A stretch of 64,000 nucleotides of DNA from Litchfieldella anticariensis FP35 = DSM 16096 (GTDB lineage: Bacteria; Pseudomonadota; Gammaproteobacteria; Pseudomonadales; Halomonadaceae): contig NZ_KE332388.1 of assembly GCF_000409775.1 (NCBI RefSeq), positions 428,481 through 492,480 on the forward strand, read 5' to 3'. Under the pieces are notes generated by a model. The model saw only the letters and a list, made by a program, of their open reading frames with translations. It was not told where the DNA came from and searched no databases. Both the position numbers and the translations under genes were made by a program. Below are positions 52,098-61,402 of the stretch, piece by piece; the first letter of the stretch is position 1; the number at the start of each line of letters is the position of its first letter.

Positions 52098-53332
52098 CGG
52101 GTCACCCGCCACTGCACGATGGGGTAGCTGGTTTTCCAGCCCCGCCGCGTGCCGATGGGAGCGGCGGCCGCCAGTTCGAGACGCAGTAGCTCTCCGCCAG
52201 CCTGCTGCTGCCAGTGAGCCAGCAAGGCCTCGGACTCCAAAGTCACCGTATTGGCAACGATGCGCACGCCAGCCGGTAGACGCCGCCAAAGCGCCTCCAG
52301 CAACGCCTGCGACAGCCCACCGCCGATGAATACCGCATCGGGCAGCGGATGATCACCCAGCGCCTGTTCACCCAGAACCTGTTTACCCAGAGCTTCGGGG
52401 GCGCTGCCCTCCACCACTTCGAGCCAGTCGACACCCAGTGTTCGCGCATTGCGACGCGCCCGTGCCGCGCGCTCACTGTTGCATTCGAAGGCCACGGCAT
52501 GGTTGTCCGGGTGCGCCAGCAGCCACTCGATGGCAATCGAGCCCGACCCCGTGCCGATATCCCACAATCGCTCCCCCGCTACCGGGGCCAAGGCGGCCAG
52601 CGTCATGGCGCGCACCGCCTGCTTGGTGATCTGGCCATCGTGTTCGAACCATTCGTCCGGCAGGCCGGGCGTCAGCGGCAGGGCCGGCCCAACACCGGCG
52701 ACTTCCAGCCCCACCGCGACCGGGTGGGCGATATCGTCCGGCAAAGTGGCATCCGCACGCACGGCGCGAATGCGCTCGTCGTCACCGTCCAGCGCTTCCA
52801 GGATATGCAGCCAGGACTCCCCGAAGCCGAAGCGCGCCAGCAAGTCGGCCAGCTCGGCTACCGCCCCGCCGTCGCGCAGCAACACCAGCAGGCGCCTGCC
52901 GCGATGCAGGTGGGGCCGGATGCGCGTCAGGGGTTTGGCATGCAGGCCCAGGCACGAGCAGGCGTCCAGCGACCAGCCCAGCCGCGATGCCGCCAGACTG
53001 AAGGTGGATGGCGATGGCAGGGTCTGCCACTCTTCGGCGCTCAGATGACGTACCAGGGTGCTACCCGCCCCGAACCAGAACGGGTCGCCGGAAACCAGCA
53101 TGACGACCCGGCGGCCGCGCTCGGCCAACAGTTGGGGGATACCGTCGGCGAATGGAACCGGCCATTCGCGAACCTCGGCAGCCAGCTGCGGCAACAGGCG
53201 CAGATGGCGACGCGCGCCAAACACCACCTCGGCGGCTTCCAGCGCGTTGCGGCTTGCCGCTGTGAGTCCCCTTGTGCCACTCTCCCCCCAGCCTAGAATC
53301 GTCAGCCAGGGAGCGTCGTTAACGTCAGCCAT
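52094..53332 (-). CDS. cobL: Precorrin-6Y C5,15-methyltransferase (decarboxylating), CbiE-CbiT fusion
   Basis: About 412 residues from the ATG at 53332. The N-terminal CbiE domain (~1-200) has LTILGWGESGTRGLTAASRN and MLVSGDPFWFGAGSTLVRHL; the C-terminal CbiT methyltransferase (~215-400) has ERLWDIGTGSGSIAIEWLLA and DAVFIGGGLSQALLEALWRR. It methylates C5 and C15 and decarboxylates precorrin-6B. The start is head-to-head with cobK, one base apart. Confidence 0.95.
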   Translation of the reverse strand: MADVNDAPWLTILGWGESGTRGLTAASRNALEAAEVVFGARRHLRLLPQLAAEVREWPVPFADGIPQLLAERGRRVVMLVSGDPFWFGAGSTLVRHLSAEEWQTLPSPSTFSLAASRLGWSLDACSCLGLHAKPLTRIRPHLHRGRRLLVLLRDGGAVAELADLLARFGFGESWLHILEALDGDDERIRAVRADATLPDDIAHPVAVGLEVAGVGPALPLTPGLPDEWFEHDGQITKQAVRAMTLAALAPVAGERLWDIGTGSGSIAIEWLLAHPDNHAVAFECNSERAARARRNARTLGVDWLEVVEGSAPEALGKQVLGEQALGDHPLPDAVFIGGGLSQALLEALWRRLPAGVRIVANTVTLESEALLAHWQQQAGGELLRLELAAAAPIGTRRGWKTSYPIVQWRVTR

Positions 53333-53333
53333 C

Positions 53334-54092
53334 ATGAAAGTCCTGATCCTGGGGGGCACCTCTGAAGCCAGTGCCCTGGCCAGCGCCCTGACCGAACGCT
53401 CGATCCCGGCCCTGTTCAGTTATGCCGGGCGAGTGAGCGCTCCCAAACCGCAGCCGTTGCCCACCCGCGTCGGTGGTTTTGGCGGGGTCGAGGGCCTGGC
53501 CGCCTTCCTGGCGGACAACCGCATCACCCACCTGGTCGACGCCACCCACCCCTTTGCCGAACGCATGAGCCGCAACGCCGTATCGGCGGCGCAGCGAAGC
53601 GGCATCCGCGTCATTGCCCTGACCCGGCCACCCTGGGAGCCGATGGCCGGCGATCGCTGGGAAAGGGTCGCCAGCGTCGACGCGGCGGTAAGCGCCCTGG
53701 CCGGTCCGCCGCAGCGGGTGCTGCTGGCGATCGGGCGCATGCACCTCGCCGACTTCGCAGCACAGCCCCAGCATCACTACCTGCTGAGGTTGGTCGACCG
53801 GCCCGAGGCCCCACCGCCCCTGCCTCATCACCGTGTGACCATCGACCGTGGTCCCTTTACGCTGGACAGCGACCTGGCCCTGCTCCGGGAACATGGCGTC
53901 GAGCGCCTGGTGTGCAAGAATTCCGGCGGCGACGGCGCGGTGTCCAAACTCACCGCCGCCCGCCAACTGGGCCTGCCGGTGGTGATGATCGAGCGGCCGG
54001 CTCTTCCGCCACGCCAGGAAGTCCACAGCGCCGCCGCCGTCCTGGATTGGCTCGGTCATAACTCCGACCCTGACGCCGACCTCGGCGTATAA
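53334..54092 (+). CDS. cobK: Precorrin-6A reductase
   Basis: 252 residues from ATG 53334. The Rossmann-type start is KVLILGGTSEASALASALTE, then HLVDATHPFAERMSRNAVSA, RVLLAIGRMHLADFAA and LVCKNSGGDGAVSKLTAARQ are CobK/CbiJ hallmarks. It reduces precorrin-6A to 6B with NADPH. It is the only plus-strand gene of the cluster, so its upstream signals lie inside cobL, and its 3' end overlaps cobJ by 37 bases on the opposite strand. Confidence 0.95.
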   Translation: MKVLILGGTSEASALASALTERSIPALFSYAGRVSAPKPQPLPTRVGGFGGVEGLAAFLADNRITHLVDATHPFAERMSRNAVSAAQRSGIRVIALTRPPWEPMAGDRWERVASVDAAVSALAGPPQRVLLAIGRMHLADFAAQPQHHYLLRLVDRPEAPPPLPHHRVTIDRGPFTLDSDLALLREHGVERLVCKNSGGDGAVSKLTAARQLGLPVVMIERPALPPRQEVHSAAAVLDWLGHNSDPDADLGV

Positions 54093-54826
54093 ACCCACGG
54101 CTGCCCATCGCGCTCGATCCGCCGCGTCTGACTGGATCCCACCATCACCAGGGTGCGCATGTCGGCCATTTCCGGTTGCGCCTCGCCAAGGGTGGTGACG
54201 CGAACGGATTCCTCCGGCGTGGAGACGGCCCGCGCGAATACGATCAGGCGCTGTGGCCCGCAGGCCTCCCGCAGCACCTGCAAGGCGCGTGTGAACCCTT
54301 CCGGTCGTGCCCTGGAGCGGGGGTTGTAGAAGGCCATGGCAAAGTCGGCCTCCGCGGCCAGCCGCAGGCGCTTCTCGATCAGGGCCCAGGGTTTGAGGTT
54401 GTCGGACAGGTTAATGCAGCAGAAATCGTGTCCCAGTGGCGCCCCCAGGCGCGCACTGGCGGCCAGCATGGCGGAAATGCCCGGCAATACCTGGATGTCC
54501 AGCGAGCGCCACGCCGGCTCTCCCGCCTCCAGCGCCTCGAAGATGGCCGCGGCCATGGCGAACACGCCAGGGTCACCCGACGAGACGACCACCACCCGGT
54601 GGCCGTTGGCGGCCATCCGCAGTGCCTGTTCCGCCCGCCCGATTTCCTCGCGGTTGTCCGAGCCGTGACGCGTCAGTCCCGGCCGCGGCGACACCCGCTC
54701 GACATAGGGCACATAGCCCACCACATCGGTGGCCTCGGCCAGCGCTGCGGACACTTCCGGGGTGATCAGTGCTTCGGCGCCTGGGCCCAGGCCGGCGATT
54801 TTCAGCCAACCTCGACAGCCATTCAT
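54056..54826 (-). CDS. cobJ: Precorrin-3B C17-methyltransferase
   Basis: 256 residues. A tetrapyrrole methylase: LKIAGLGPGAEALITPEVSA, VVGYVPYVERV, HRVVVVSSGDPGVFAMAAAI and LPGISAMLAASARLGAPLGH, then DFAMAFYNPRSRARPEGFTR. It methylates C17 and drives ring contraction to precorrin-4. The start overlaps the cobI stop (ATGA). Confidence 0.95.
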   Translation of the reverse strand: MNGCRGWLKIAGLGPGAEALITPEVSAALAEATDVVGYVPYVERVSPRPGLTRHGSDNREEIGRAEQALRMAANGHRVVVVSSGDPGVFAMAAAIFEALEAGEPAWRSLDIQVLPGISAMLAASARLGAPLGHDFCCINLSDNLKPWALIEKRLRLAAEADFAMAFYNPRSRARPEGFTRALQVLREACGPQRLIVFARAVSTPEESVRVTTLGEAQPEMADMRTLVMVGSSQTRRIERDGQPWVYTPRSASGSEL

Positions 54827-55563
54827 GGCCGCCTCCCGTTGCCATGGACCACCAGGATGGAGAAGTAAGGGGCGCTATCGCCGGCGTCGCTGAACGGCAG
54901 TATCCGTTCCCGAGGCATGGCGGCGTATTCAATCAGCCAGGCCTCTTCCTCCCGGCCGGCCCGGGTCAGCGCCCGCCTGATCTTGTCCAGATTGCGGCCG
55001 ATCTTCATCACCACCAGGGCGTCGGTCTTCGCCATGTGCTCGACCAGCGTCTCCTCCGGCAGCGTGCCCATCAGCACGGTCATGATGTCGTCGCCCCAAG
55101 TCACCGGCTGCCCGGTGGCGGTCCAGGCGGCGGACATGCCGGTGATGCCGGGCACGACCGATACCGGCACCCGCCCCTGCAAGCGCGTATACAGGTGCAT
55201 GAAGGAACCGTAGAAAAACGGGTCGCCTTCGCACAGCACCACCACATCACCTCCCGCGTCGGCGATCTCAGTCAGTCGTGCGACGCTTCTCTCATAGAAG
55301 GCCGCCAGCAACTCGTTGTAACGGGGGTCGTCGAACGGAATCTCGGTGGTGACCGGGTATTCCATCGGCAGTTCGATCGCATCCAACGCCACCATGCCTT
55401 CCACGATGCTGCGGGCATGGCCGGTTCGGCCCTTCTTACGAAAATAGGCGATATGTGACGCTTGCCGGATCAGTCGATCCGCCCTGACGCTCATCAGATC
55501 CTGGCTTCCGGGCCCAAGGCCGACCCCGTAGATGGTTCCTGGTTTTATGGTCCCGAGCTTCAT
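54823..55563 (-). CDS. cobI: Precorrin-2 C20-methyltransferase
   Basis: 246 residues from the ATG at 55563. GTIYGVGLGPGSQDLMSVRA is the N-terminal SAM motif, followed by VVVLCEGDPFFYGSFMHLYT and VSVVPGITGMSAAWTATGQP. It methylates C20 of precorrin-2 to precorrin-3A, the first committed step. The start overlaps the cobH stop. Confidence 0.95.
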   Translation of the reverse strand: MKLGTIKPGTIYGVGLGPGSQDLMSVRADRLIRQASHIAYFRKKGRTGHARSIVEGMVALDAIELPMEYPVTTEIPFDDPRYNELLAAFYERSVARLTEIADAGGDVVVLCEGDPFFYGSFMHLYTRLQGRVPVSVVPGITGMSAAWTATGQPVTWGDDIMTVLMGTLPEETLVEHMAKTDALVVMKIGRNLDKIRRALTRAGREEEAWLIEYAAMPRERILPFSDAGDSAPYFSILVVHGNGRRP

Positions 55564-56189
55564 TCCGCCCGATCCGCTATGGCATTGATGGCGGCCACCG
55601 TCACCGCACTGCCGCCGAGTCGCCCGCGCACGATGCAGCAGGGTACCGGGGCGCTCTCCCACAGGGCTTCCTTCGACTCGGCCGCGCCCACGAACCCTAC
55701 CGGGCAGCCGATGATGGCCGCCGGGCGCGGGCAATCCGGCGCTTCCAGCATGTTCAACAGGTGGAACAGTGCGGTCGGCGCATTGCCGATCGCCACCACC
55801 GCACCGTCCAGGTAGGGTCGCCAGAGTTCCACTGCCGCCGCCGAGCGGGTATTGGCCATGTCGCGTGCCAGGCCGGGAACCCGCTCATCGTGCAGGGTGC
55901 AGATGATGGCGTTGTCCGCCGGCAGGCGCTTGCGGGTAATGCCCTCGGATACCATGCGCGCGTCACACAGGATCGGCGCGCCCCGCTCCAGCGCTTGCCG
56001 AGCCCGGTTCACTGCGTCGCCGCGAAAATGAATGTGTGAGGCAAGCTCCACCAAACCGGCGGCATGGATCATGCGCACGGCCACCGGCTCTTCCTCCTCC
56101 GAGAAGCGCTCCAGCTCGGCCTCGCGCCGGATGATGGAAAAGGACTCCCGGTAGATGGCCGGTCCGTCTGTTTCATAGACGTGAGGCAT
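55560..56189 (-). CDS. cobH: Precorrin-8X methylmutase
   Basis: 209 residues. AVRMIHAAGLVELASHIHFR contains the active-site His, and ERGAPILCDARMVSEGITRK, AIGNAPTALFHLLNMLEA and AAIIGCPVGFVGAAESKEAL are diagnostic. It moves the methyl from C11 to C12, forming hydrogenobyrinic acid. Preceded by the 150-bp structured gap after cobG. Confidence 0.95.
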   Translation of the reverse strand: MPHVYETDGPAIYRESFSIIRREAELERFSEEEEPVAVRMIHAAGLVELASHIHFRGDAVNRARQALERGAPILCDARMVSEGITRKRLPADNAIICTLHDERVPGLARDMANTRSAAAVELWRPYLDGAVVAIGNAPTALFHLLNMLEAPDCPRPAAIIGCPVGFVGAAESKEALWESAPVPCCIVRGRLGGSAVTVAAINAIADRAE

Positions 56190-56228
56190 CTATGTATTTC
56201 CTCCCAAACCTAAGAGCTTCTCCGAGCA

Positions 56229-56346
56229 AAGGAGATGAGCGTTGGGGACAAGGCGGAGCGAGGGTCTTTTGCCATGGATGGCAAAAGTAGCGCCCATGGA
56301 AGGGTCTACAGCGCCCTCGCGAAGGCTTGGCGCCGACGCTCATCTC
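56229..56346. repeat. Structured intergenic element between cobG and cobH
   Basis: An 11-bp perfect inverted repeat GAGATGAGCGT (56232-56242 with 56336-56346) flanks about 93 bp. Inside are a perfect 9-bp hairpin TTTTGCCAT-GG-ATGGCAAAA (56267-56286) and further pairable CGAGGG/CCCTCG segments. The right arm overlaps the cobG stop codon. It looks like a dispersed intergenic repeat of this lineage, or a processing or attenuation site in the long cob transcript. Confidence 0.6.
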
Positions 56347-57554
56347 ACTCCACGTTTTGAAACAAGTTCTACAACCTCGGCTTCGGTGAGGCCGGTCGCG
56401 ACCGGCACACCATCGGCACGACCGCCGATGATCAAGTCGAAGCGTCCGGACCGCCCCGTCAGGCACGCGTCAGCCGGCTGTCGGCGGGCGCAGCCCTTGG
56501 CGCAGCCGGACACATGCACCGGGCCTTCGACCCGGCCACTCAGCCGTTCGGCTAACTTCAGGGCTATGCCCAGCGTCTCCACACTCGCCTGCTCGCAATG
56601 GGGGGCGCCCGGACAGACATCCATGGACAAACGCGGATCCCGATTATCGTCCAGCAGGCCAGCGACCGATGCCGCTTCAGCGCCTTCCACCAGCAGGCGC
56701 CGCCACGGCATCACCCGCACGGCGCCACTAGCTTCAGGGGCAAGCGATGCAGGGTCGACCGCGGCACGCAACACCGACGCCGGCGCCCGTCCGAATGGCA
56801 GGCCAAACACTCTGCCCCGCGAATGTTCGCCCAATGCCAGTCTACCGCCAGCCTCGGCGGGCCGTATCGATTCCGGTGCCCAGGCCGGCAGCGGCGCCTT
56901 ATGGCGGCGCATCCGCCCGGATTCTCGTCCGCCGCTCTCGACGAACCAGTGCGCCAGCCGCACCAGGTGCTCAACGGCAGCCGCGACCGAGTCTACGGGG
57001 GTGCCCAGAGCACGTCCATCGGCCCGGACTAACAGGCCGCCCGAAGCCCGCGGCTGCAGGGCGCCCGATGCCGACCGCTCGATGCGGAAGTCGGCGGATA
57101 CCTCGCCCAGCACCGGTGCATCACCGGCATCGATGGCAATGCCCATCTTGTCCGGCAGTTCCGGCAGCTCAGCGAGGCGGTCCAGCAACAAGCGGGCCGC
57201 CTCATGGGTGGCGTCGCCTTCTTGCCAGTCCGGTGCCAGCAGCACTTGGGGCCGGCGTTCGGCCTGCGGGGCCGGGTCAACCAGCCCATGCTCGACGAGG
57301 AAGGCCATCAGCCCGGGCCAGGTGGCCTCGGACACACCGCGCAACTGTAGATTGGCACGGCTGGTGAGCTCGATCAGACCGCTACCGAAAGCCTCGGCCG
57401 CATCGCACAGCGCCAGCATCTGCTCCCGTGTGAGTCGCCCCAGGTGGGGGCGTACGCGAACCAGCAGGCCATCGCCGGTCGCCATGGGCCGCCATGCCCC
57501 GGGACACCAGCCCTTGATGCGAGGCTCGGCTGGCTTATCCATCTTATTTATCAT
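56340..57554 (-). CDS. cobG: Precorrin-3B synthase
   Basis: 404 residues. A sirohaem/nitrite-reductase-fold enzyme: VRPHLGRLTREQMLALCDAA and LTSRANLQLRGV form the first ferredoxin-like half, and the [4Fe-4S] ligands are in VCPGAPHCEQAS and HVSGCAKGCARR near the C-terminus. It uses O2 to hydroxylate precorrin-3A, which marks the aerobic route. The start overlaps the cobN stop by four bases. Confidence 0.93.
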   Translation of the reverse strand: MINKMDKPAEPRIKGWCPGAWRPMATGDGLLVRVRPHLGRLTREQMLALCDAAEAFGSGLIELTSRANLQLRGVSEATWPGLMAFLVEHGLVDPAPQAERRPQVLLAPDWQEGDATHEAARLLLDRLAELPELPDKMGIAIDAGDAPVLGEVSADFRIERSASGALQPRASGGLLVRADGRALGTPVDSVAAAVEHLVRLAHWFVESGGRESGRMRRHKAPLPAWAPESIRPAEAGGRLALGEHSRGRVFGLPFGRAPASVLRAAVDPASLAPEASGAVRVMPWRRLLVEGAEAASVAGLLDDNRDPRLSMDVCPGAPHCEQASVETLGIALKLAERLSGRVEGPVHVSGCAKGCARRQPADACLTGRSGRFDLIIGGRADGVPVATGLTEAEVVELVSKRGVR

Positions 57555-60500
57555 GGGGACCCGGTCTCCTTGGCCTCATCGATCTGCAGCAGCAGATCCT
57601 GCAGGTCAGGGCCCTGTTGGCTGGGGTCCTGCCACATCCCGCGCTGAACGGCTTCCAGCAACCGCTCGGCCATCTCCTCCAGCGCCGCCGGGTTGTGCTC
57701 GCGCAGGAACTGCTGGTTGACCGGATCCAGCACCAGCGCTTCGCTGACCTGAGCATACTGATAGTCGGCCACCAGATCGGTGGTGGCGTCATAGGCAAAC
57801 AGGTAGTCCACCGTGGCGGCCATCTCGAAGGCGCCCTTGTAGCCGTGCTCGCGCATGGCCTCGATCCATTTGGGATTGAGCACCCGGGAACGGATCACGC
57901 GGGCCAGTTCCTCCTTGAGGGTGCGAATCCGCGGATGCGCCGGGTTGGCGTGATCGGCGTGGTAGATGATCGGCGCTTGCCCACCGAGGGAGCGGCTGGC
58001 GTTGGCCATGCCCCCCTGGAACTCGTAGTAGCTGTTCGAATCGAGGATATCGTGTTCGCGGTTGTCCTGGTTCTGCATCACCGCCTCCAGGCCCTCGAGC
58101 TGTCGTTCGAAGGCCCTGCGCGCGGCGATCCCGGATTCCGGGAATTGGCCGTAGGCGTAGGCCCCGGCACCGAGGTAGGCTTCCGCCAGGTCGTCCGCGG
58201 TGTCCCAGGCGCGGTTGTCGATGAGCCGGTTCAGGCCGGTGCCGTACTCGCCGGGCTTGCTGCCGAAAACCCGGTAGCCGGCCTCCCGGGCGGCCGCGTC
58301 GGGCGATAGCCCCTGGCGTTCGAGTTCCTGCCGACGCTCCAGCACCGCCGCGCGAATGGTGTTGCCGTTGCCTGGCTCTTCATATTCGGCGACCGCCTGC
58401 ACCGCGGCATCGAACAGGCGGATGACATTGGGAAAGGCATCGCGGAAGAAGCCGGACACTCGCAGGGTGACGTCTACTCGCGGCCGTTGCAGCAACATGG
58501 CGGGAATCACCTCGACATCGATCACCCGCTGCGAGCCGAGCGACCACACCGGCCTCACCCCCATCAGCGCGAAGGCCTGGGCGATGTCATCGCCGCCGGT
58601 ACGCATGGTCGCGGTGCCCCAGATCGACAGCCCCAGCCGGCGCGGGTAGTCACCGTTGTCCTGCAGGTAACGTTCCACGAACGCCTGCGCCGATTTCTCG
58701 CCCAGGGACCAGGCGGCGGGTGACGGAATCGAGCGATTGTCGACGCTGAAGAAGTTGCGCCCAGTAGGCAGGGTGTCCAGCCGCCCACGGCTAGGAGCGC
58801 CGCTCGGCCCGGCTGGTACGAAGACACCGCCGAGCCCGTCCAGCAGCGACTGGATCTCCATCTCGGCGCCACGCTGCATGGCGGCCCACAGCCGTTCGCG
58901 GGCATAGCGACACTGTTCCGCGGTGGCCGGATAGTCACGCGCCAGTTCGGTCAGACAGCTCTCATCCAGCATGTCATCGGCCAGCACGTAGTCGGCCATT
59001 AGCCGATGGGCGAGCAGTTCCAGACGCTCACGGGTATCGGCGGCGGTGCGCCAGGCGGCATCATCCAGCTCGCTCAGGGCCAGCGGCCTCGGCCCGGTCC
59101 AGGGTTCGGCCCCGGCCGTCAGGGGATCAAAGTGCCCGCCCTCTTCCTGCAATCCCAGGTCGTCCGCCAGGTTGTGCAACAGGCCGCGATGGGCCGGCCC
59201 CTCTCCGCGTGGCAGCCTGAGGATGGCGACCAGGGTCCCCGCCAGCTTGTCCTGCGGCGGCAGGGTGCCCAGCACGTGTAAGCCATGGCGGATCTGGGCT
59301 TCCTTGATATCGCACAGATAGGTATCCAGCTCGTTGAGCAGGAGGTCGTCATCCAAACTATCTGCACTCTCTGCACAACTATCCCCACCATGGGCCAGCT
59401 CCTGGTCGATACCGGTGCGGCGCAGATGCTCCAGAATCCGCTCGCGCAGCAGCGCCTCACGCCGCGGGTCCATGCCCAGGGCCTGGTAATACTCGTCGGT
59501 CAGGGCCTCCAGTTCCGCCATGGCACCGTAGAGCTCGGCGCGGGCGAGCGGCGGCATCAGGTGATCGATGATGACGGCCTGGCTGCGGCGCTTGGCCTGG
59601 GCGCCTTCGCCCGGGTCGTTGACGATGAACGGATAGAAATGCGGCAGCGGCCCCAGGGCGATATCCGGCCAGCAATCGGCGCTCAGTGCCGTACTCTTGC
59701 CCGGCAGCCATTCCAGATTGCCGTGCTTGCCGACGTGAACTACCGCATCCACCCGGTAGTGATCGCGCAGCCACAGATAGAACGCCAGGTAGCTGTGGGG
59801 CGGCACCAGTTCGGTATCGTGGTAGGTTTGCGTCGGGTCGTCGCTGAAGTCCCGCTCCGGCTGAATCCCGACGAAGGTCTCCCCCAGGCGGATTCCGGCG
59901 ATCATCAGTCGGCCCTGGCGGCATTTGGGATCGTCCGACGGTGCTCCCCAGCGCGTCCACACTGCCTCCTGCAGCGGGGCCGGCAGGGTCTGGAACCATT
60001 CCAGGTAGTCGTCGAGCCCGATACTCTGCCAGCAGCCGCGTTGGTCCAGGACACGGTGATCGTTGGTGACGGTGCCCTGCAACAGCCGGATCAGGGCATC
60101 TCCATCGTCCGGCACGTCGTTCACCGGATAACCCGCCTCGGACAGCGCCCGCAGGATGCGTACCGTCGAGGCCGGCGTATCCAGGCCGACACCGTTGCCG
60201 ATACGGCCATCACGATTGGGATAATTGGCCAGCACCAGCGCCAGGCGCTTGGCGGCATTGGGCGTCTGACGTAAACGACAGAATCGCCGCGCCAGTTTGG
60301 CGACGAAGGCAGCGCGCTCGGGATGCAGGGCGTGGCGGGTCACCGAGAGCTGGCAGCGCTCGCTGTAGTGGGCCTCCGTCTTGAATCCCACCGCCCGCGT
60401 GATGACGCGTCCGTCCATCTCCGGCAGCACCACCTGCATGGCCACGTCGCGGCTATGCAGGCCGGCCGCCATGGCCTGCCAGTCTTCCTCGGCGCTGCTC

Positions 60501-61402
60501 GCCAGGATCGCTTGCAGCACCACCGGCCGCCCGACGAAGAGGCTGTCGGGGACGTCGAGGGCATCCATGTCGTCCGGGTTGCGGTTGACGGAAAAACCGG
60601 TGGTGTTGACCACCAGCATGGCGCCCGTCTGCTCGATCAAGTGATTGACGAAGGCGACGCAGGATTCTTCCTTCAGCGACGCCACGGCCACCGCCAGCGG
60701 CTCGAGCCCCTGGGCCCGCAGCGCCTCGATCAGGCCATCGAGCACGGCGGTATTGGCCCCCTGCAGGTGACTGCGATAAAACAGCAGCAGGCATACCGGG
60801 CGCTCGGGGATCTGTCGCCCTACCGCATCGGACGCGTAGAGCAGCGCCGCGGGAATCGCCTTGGGTTCCTGCCAGTCCAGCGCCACCTCCAGACGCTGTT
60901 TCAGACATTCCGCGCCGACAAAACGCAGTAACTGCTCGGCATTGTCCACCCCGCCCTCTCTCAGGTAGCGCCACACTCGGTGGGCCGACTCGAAAGGCAC
61001 GCTGGAATCTTCCAGCAAGGCGTCGTCCGGTGCATCGCAACCCGGTACCAGGATCAGTTGGCGCCCCTGGCCGGCAGCGGCCCAGGCCAGCAGACGTTCG
61101 TGGCCGTATTTCCAGTAGGCACTGCCGCCCATCAGCGAGACGATTACCAGACGCGCCTCTTCCAGCACACGATCCTCGTAGAGATCGTAGGCGGCGGGCT
61201 TGACCAGGTTCATCCAGTTCGCGAGGCGTACCGTGGGGTAAGCGTCGTCGAGCGTCGCGGCCAACCGCTCGACCGCCTGGGCCAGGGCCGACAGGCTGCT
61301 GTCGGCGGCCGACAGGATGATGATCTCGGCGGGGCTCTGCTGCAAATCGACGATGCCCTCATCGTCGACGAAGCCCCCGGGTTTGGCGGCGAACAGATGC
61401 AT
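57551..61402 (-). CDS. cobN: Cobaltochelatase subunit CobN
   Basis: 1283 residues, the expected size. Key blocks: ILSAADSSLSALAQAVERLA near the start, LVIVSLMGGSAYWKYGHERL, then VVHVGKHGNLEWLPGKSTAL and PFIVNDPGEGAQAKRRSQAV, and in the C-terminal half YEFQGGMANASRSLGG and LNPKWIEAMREHGYKGAFEM. It inserts Co2+ into hydrogenobyrinic acid a,c-diamide with CobS and CobT, which are not in this window. It abuts cobW with a one-base overlap. Confidence 0.97.
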   Translation of the reverse strand: MHLFAAKPGGFVDDEGIVDLQQSPAEIIILSAADSSLSALAQAVERLAATLDDAYPTVRLANWMNLVKPAAYDLYEDRVLEEARLVIVSLMGGSAYWKYGHERLLAWAAAGQGRQLILVPGCDAPDDALLEDSSVPFESAHRVWRYLREGGVDNAEQLLRFVGAECLKQRLEVALDWQEPKAIPAALLYASDAVGRQIPERPVCLLLFYRSHLQGANTAVLDGLIEALRAQGLEPLAVAVASLKEESCVAFVNHLIEQTGAMLVVNTTGFSVNRNPDDMDALDVPDSLFVGRPVVLQAILASSAEEDWQAMAAGLHSRDVAMQVVLPEMDGRVITRAVGFKTEAHYSERCQLSVTRHALHPERAAFVAKLARRFCRLRQTPNAAKRLALVLANYPNRDGRIGNGVGLDTPASTVRILRALSEAGYPVNDVPDDGDALIRLLQGTVTNDHRVLDQRGCWQSIGLDDYLEWFQTLPAPLQEAVWTRWGAPSDDPKCRQGRLMIAGIRLGETFVGIQPERDFSDDPTQTYHDTELVPPHSYLAFYLWLRDHYRVDAVVHVGKHGNLEWLPGKSTALSADCWPDIALGPLPHFYPFIVNDPGEGAQAKRRSQAVIIDHLMPPLARAELYGAMAELEALTDEYYQALGMDPRREALLRERILEHLRRTGIDQELAHGGDSCAESADSLDDDLLLNELDTYLCDIKEAQIRHGLHVLGTLPPQDKLAGTLVAILRLPRGEGPAHRGLLHNLADDLGLQEEGGHFDPLTAGAEPWTGPRPLALSELDDAAWRTAADTRERLELLAHRLMADYVLADDMLDESCLTELARDYPATAEQCRYARERLWAAMQRGAEMEIQSLLDGLGGVFVPAGPSGAPSRGRLDTLPTGRNFFSVDNRSIPSPAAWSLGEKSAQAFVERYLQDNGDYPRRLGLSIWGTATMRTGGDDIAQAFALMGVRPVWSLGSQRVIDVEVIPAMLLQRPRVDVTLRVSGFFRDAFPNVIRLFDAAVQAVAEYEEPGNGNTIRAAVLERRQELERQGLSPDAAAREAGYRVFGSKPGEYGTGLNRLIDNRAWDTADDLAEAYLGAGAYAYGQFPESGIAARRAFERQLEGLEAVMQNQDNREHDILDSNSYYEFQGGMANASRSLGGQAPIIYHADHANPAHPRIRTLKEELARVIRSRVLNPKWIEAMREHGYKGAFEMAATVDYLFAYDATTDLVADYQYAQVSEALVLDPVNQQFLREHNPAALEEMAERLLEAVQRGMWQDPSQQGPDLQDLLLQIDEAKETGSP

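Noticed and set aside
56242..57720. 492-codon plus-strand frame opposite cobG
   Set aside because: Ser/Arg/Pro-rich shadow of cobG, whose iron-sulfur motifs are clear on the other strand.
59285..60274. 329-codon plus-strand frame opposite cobN
   Set aside because: Antisense shadow; composition is not that of a folded protein and cobN is intact.
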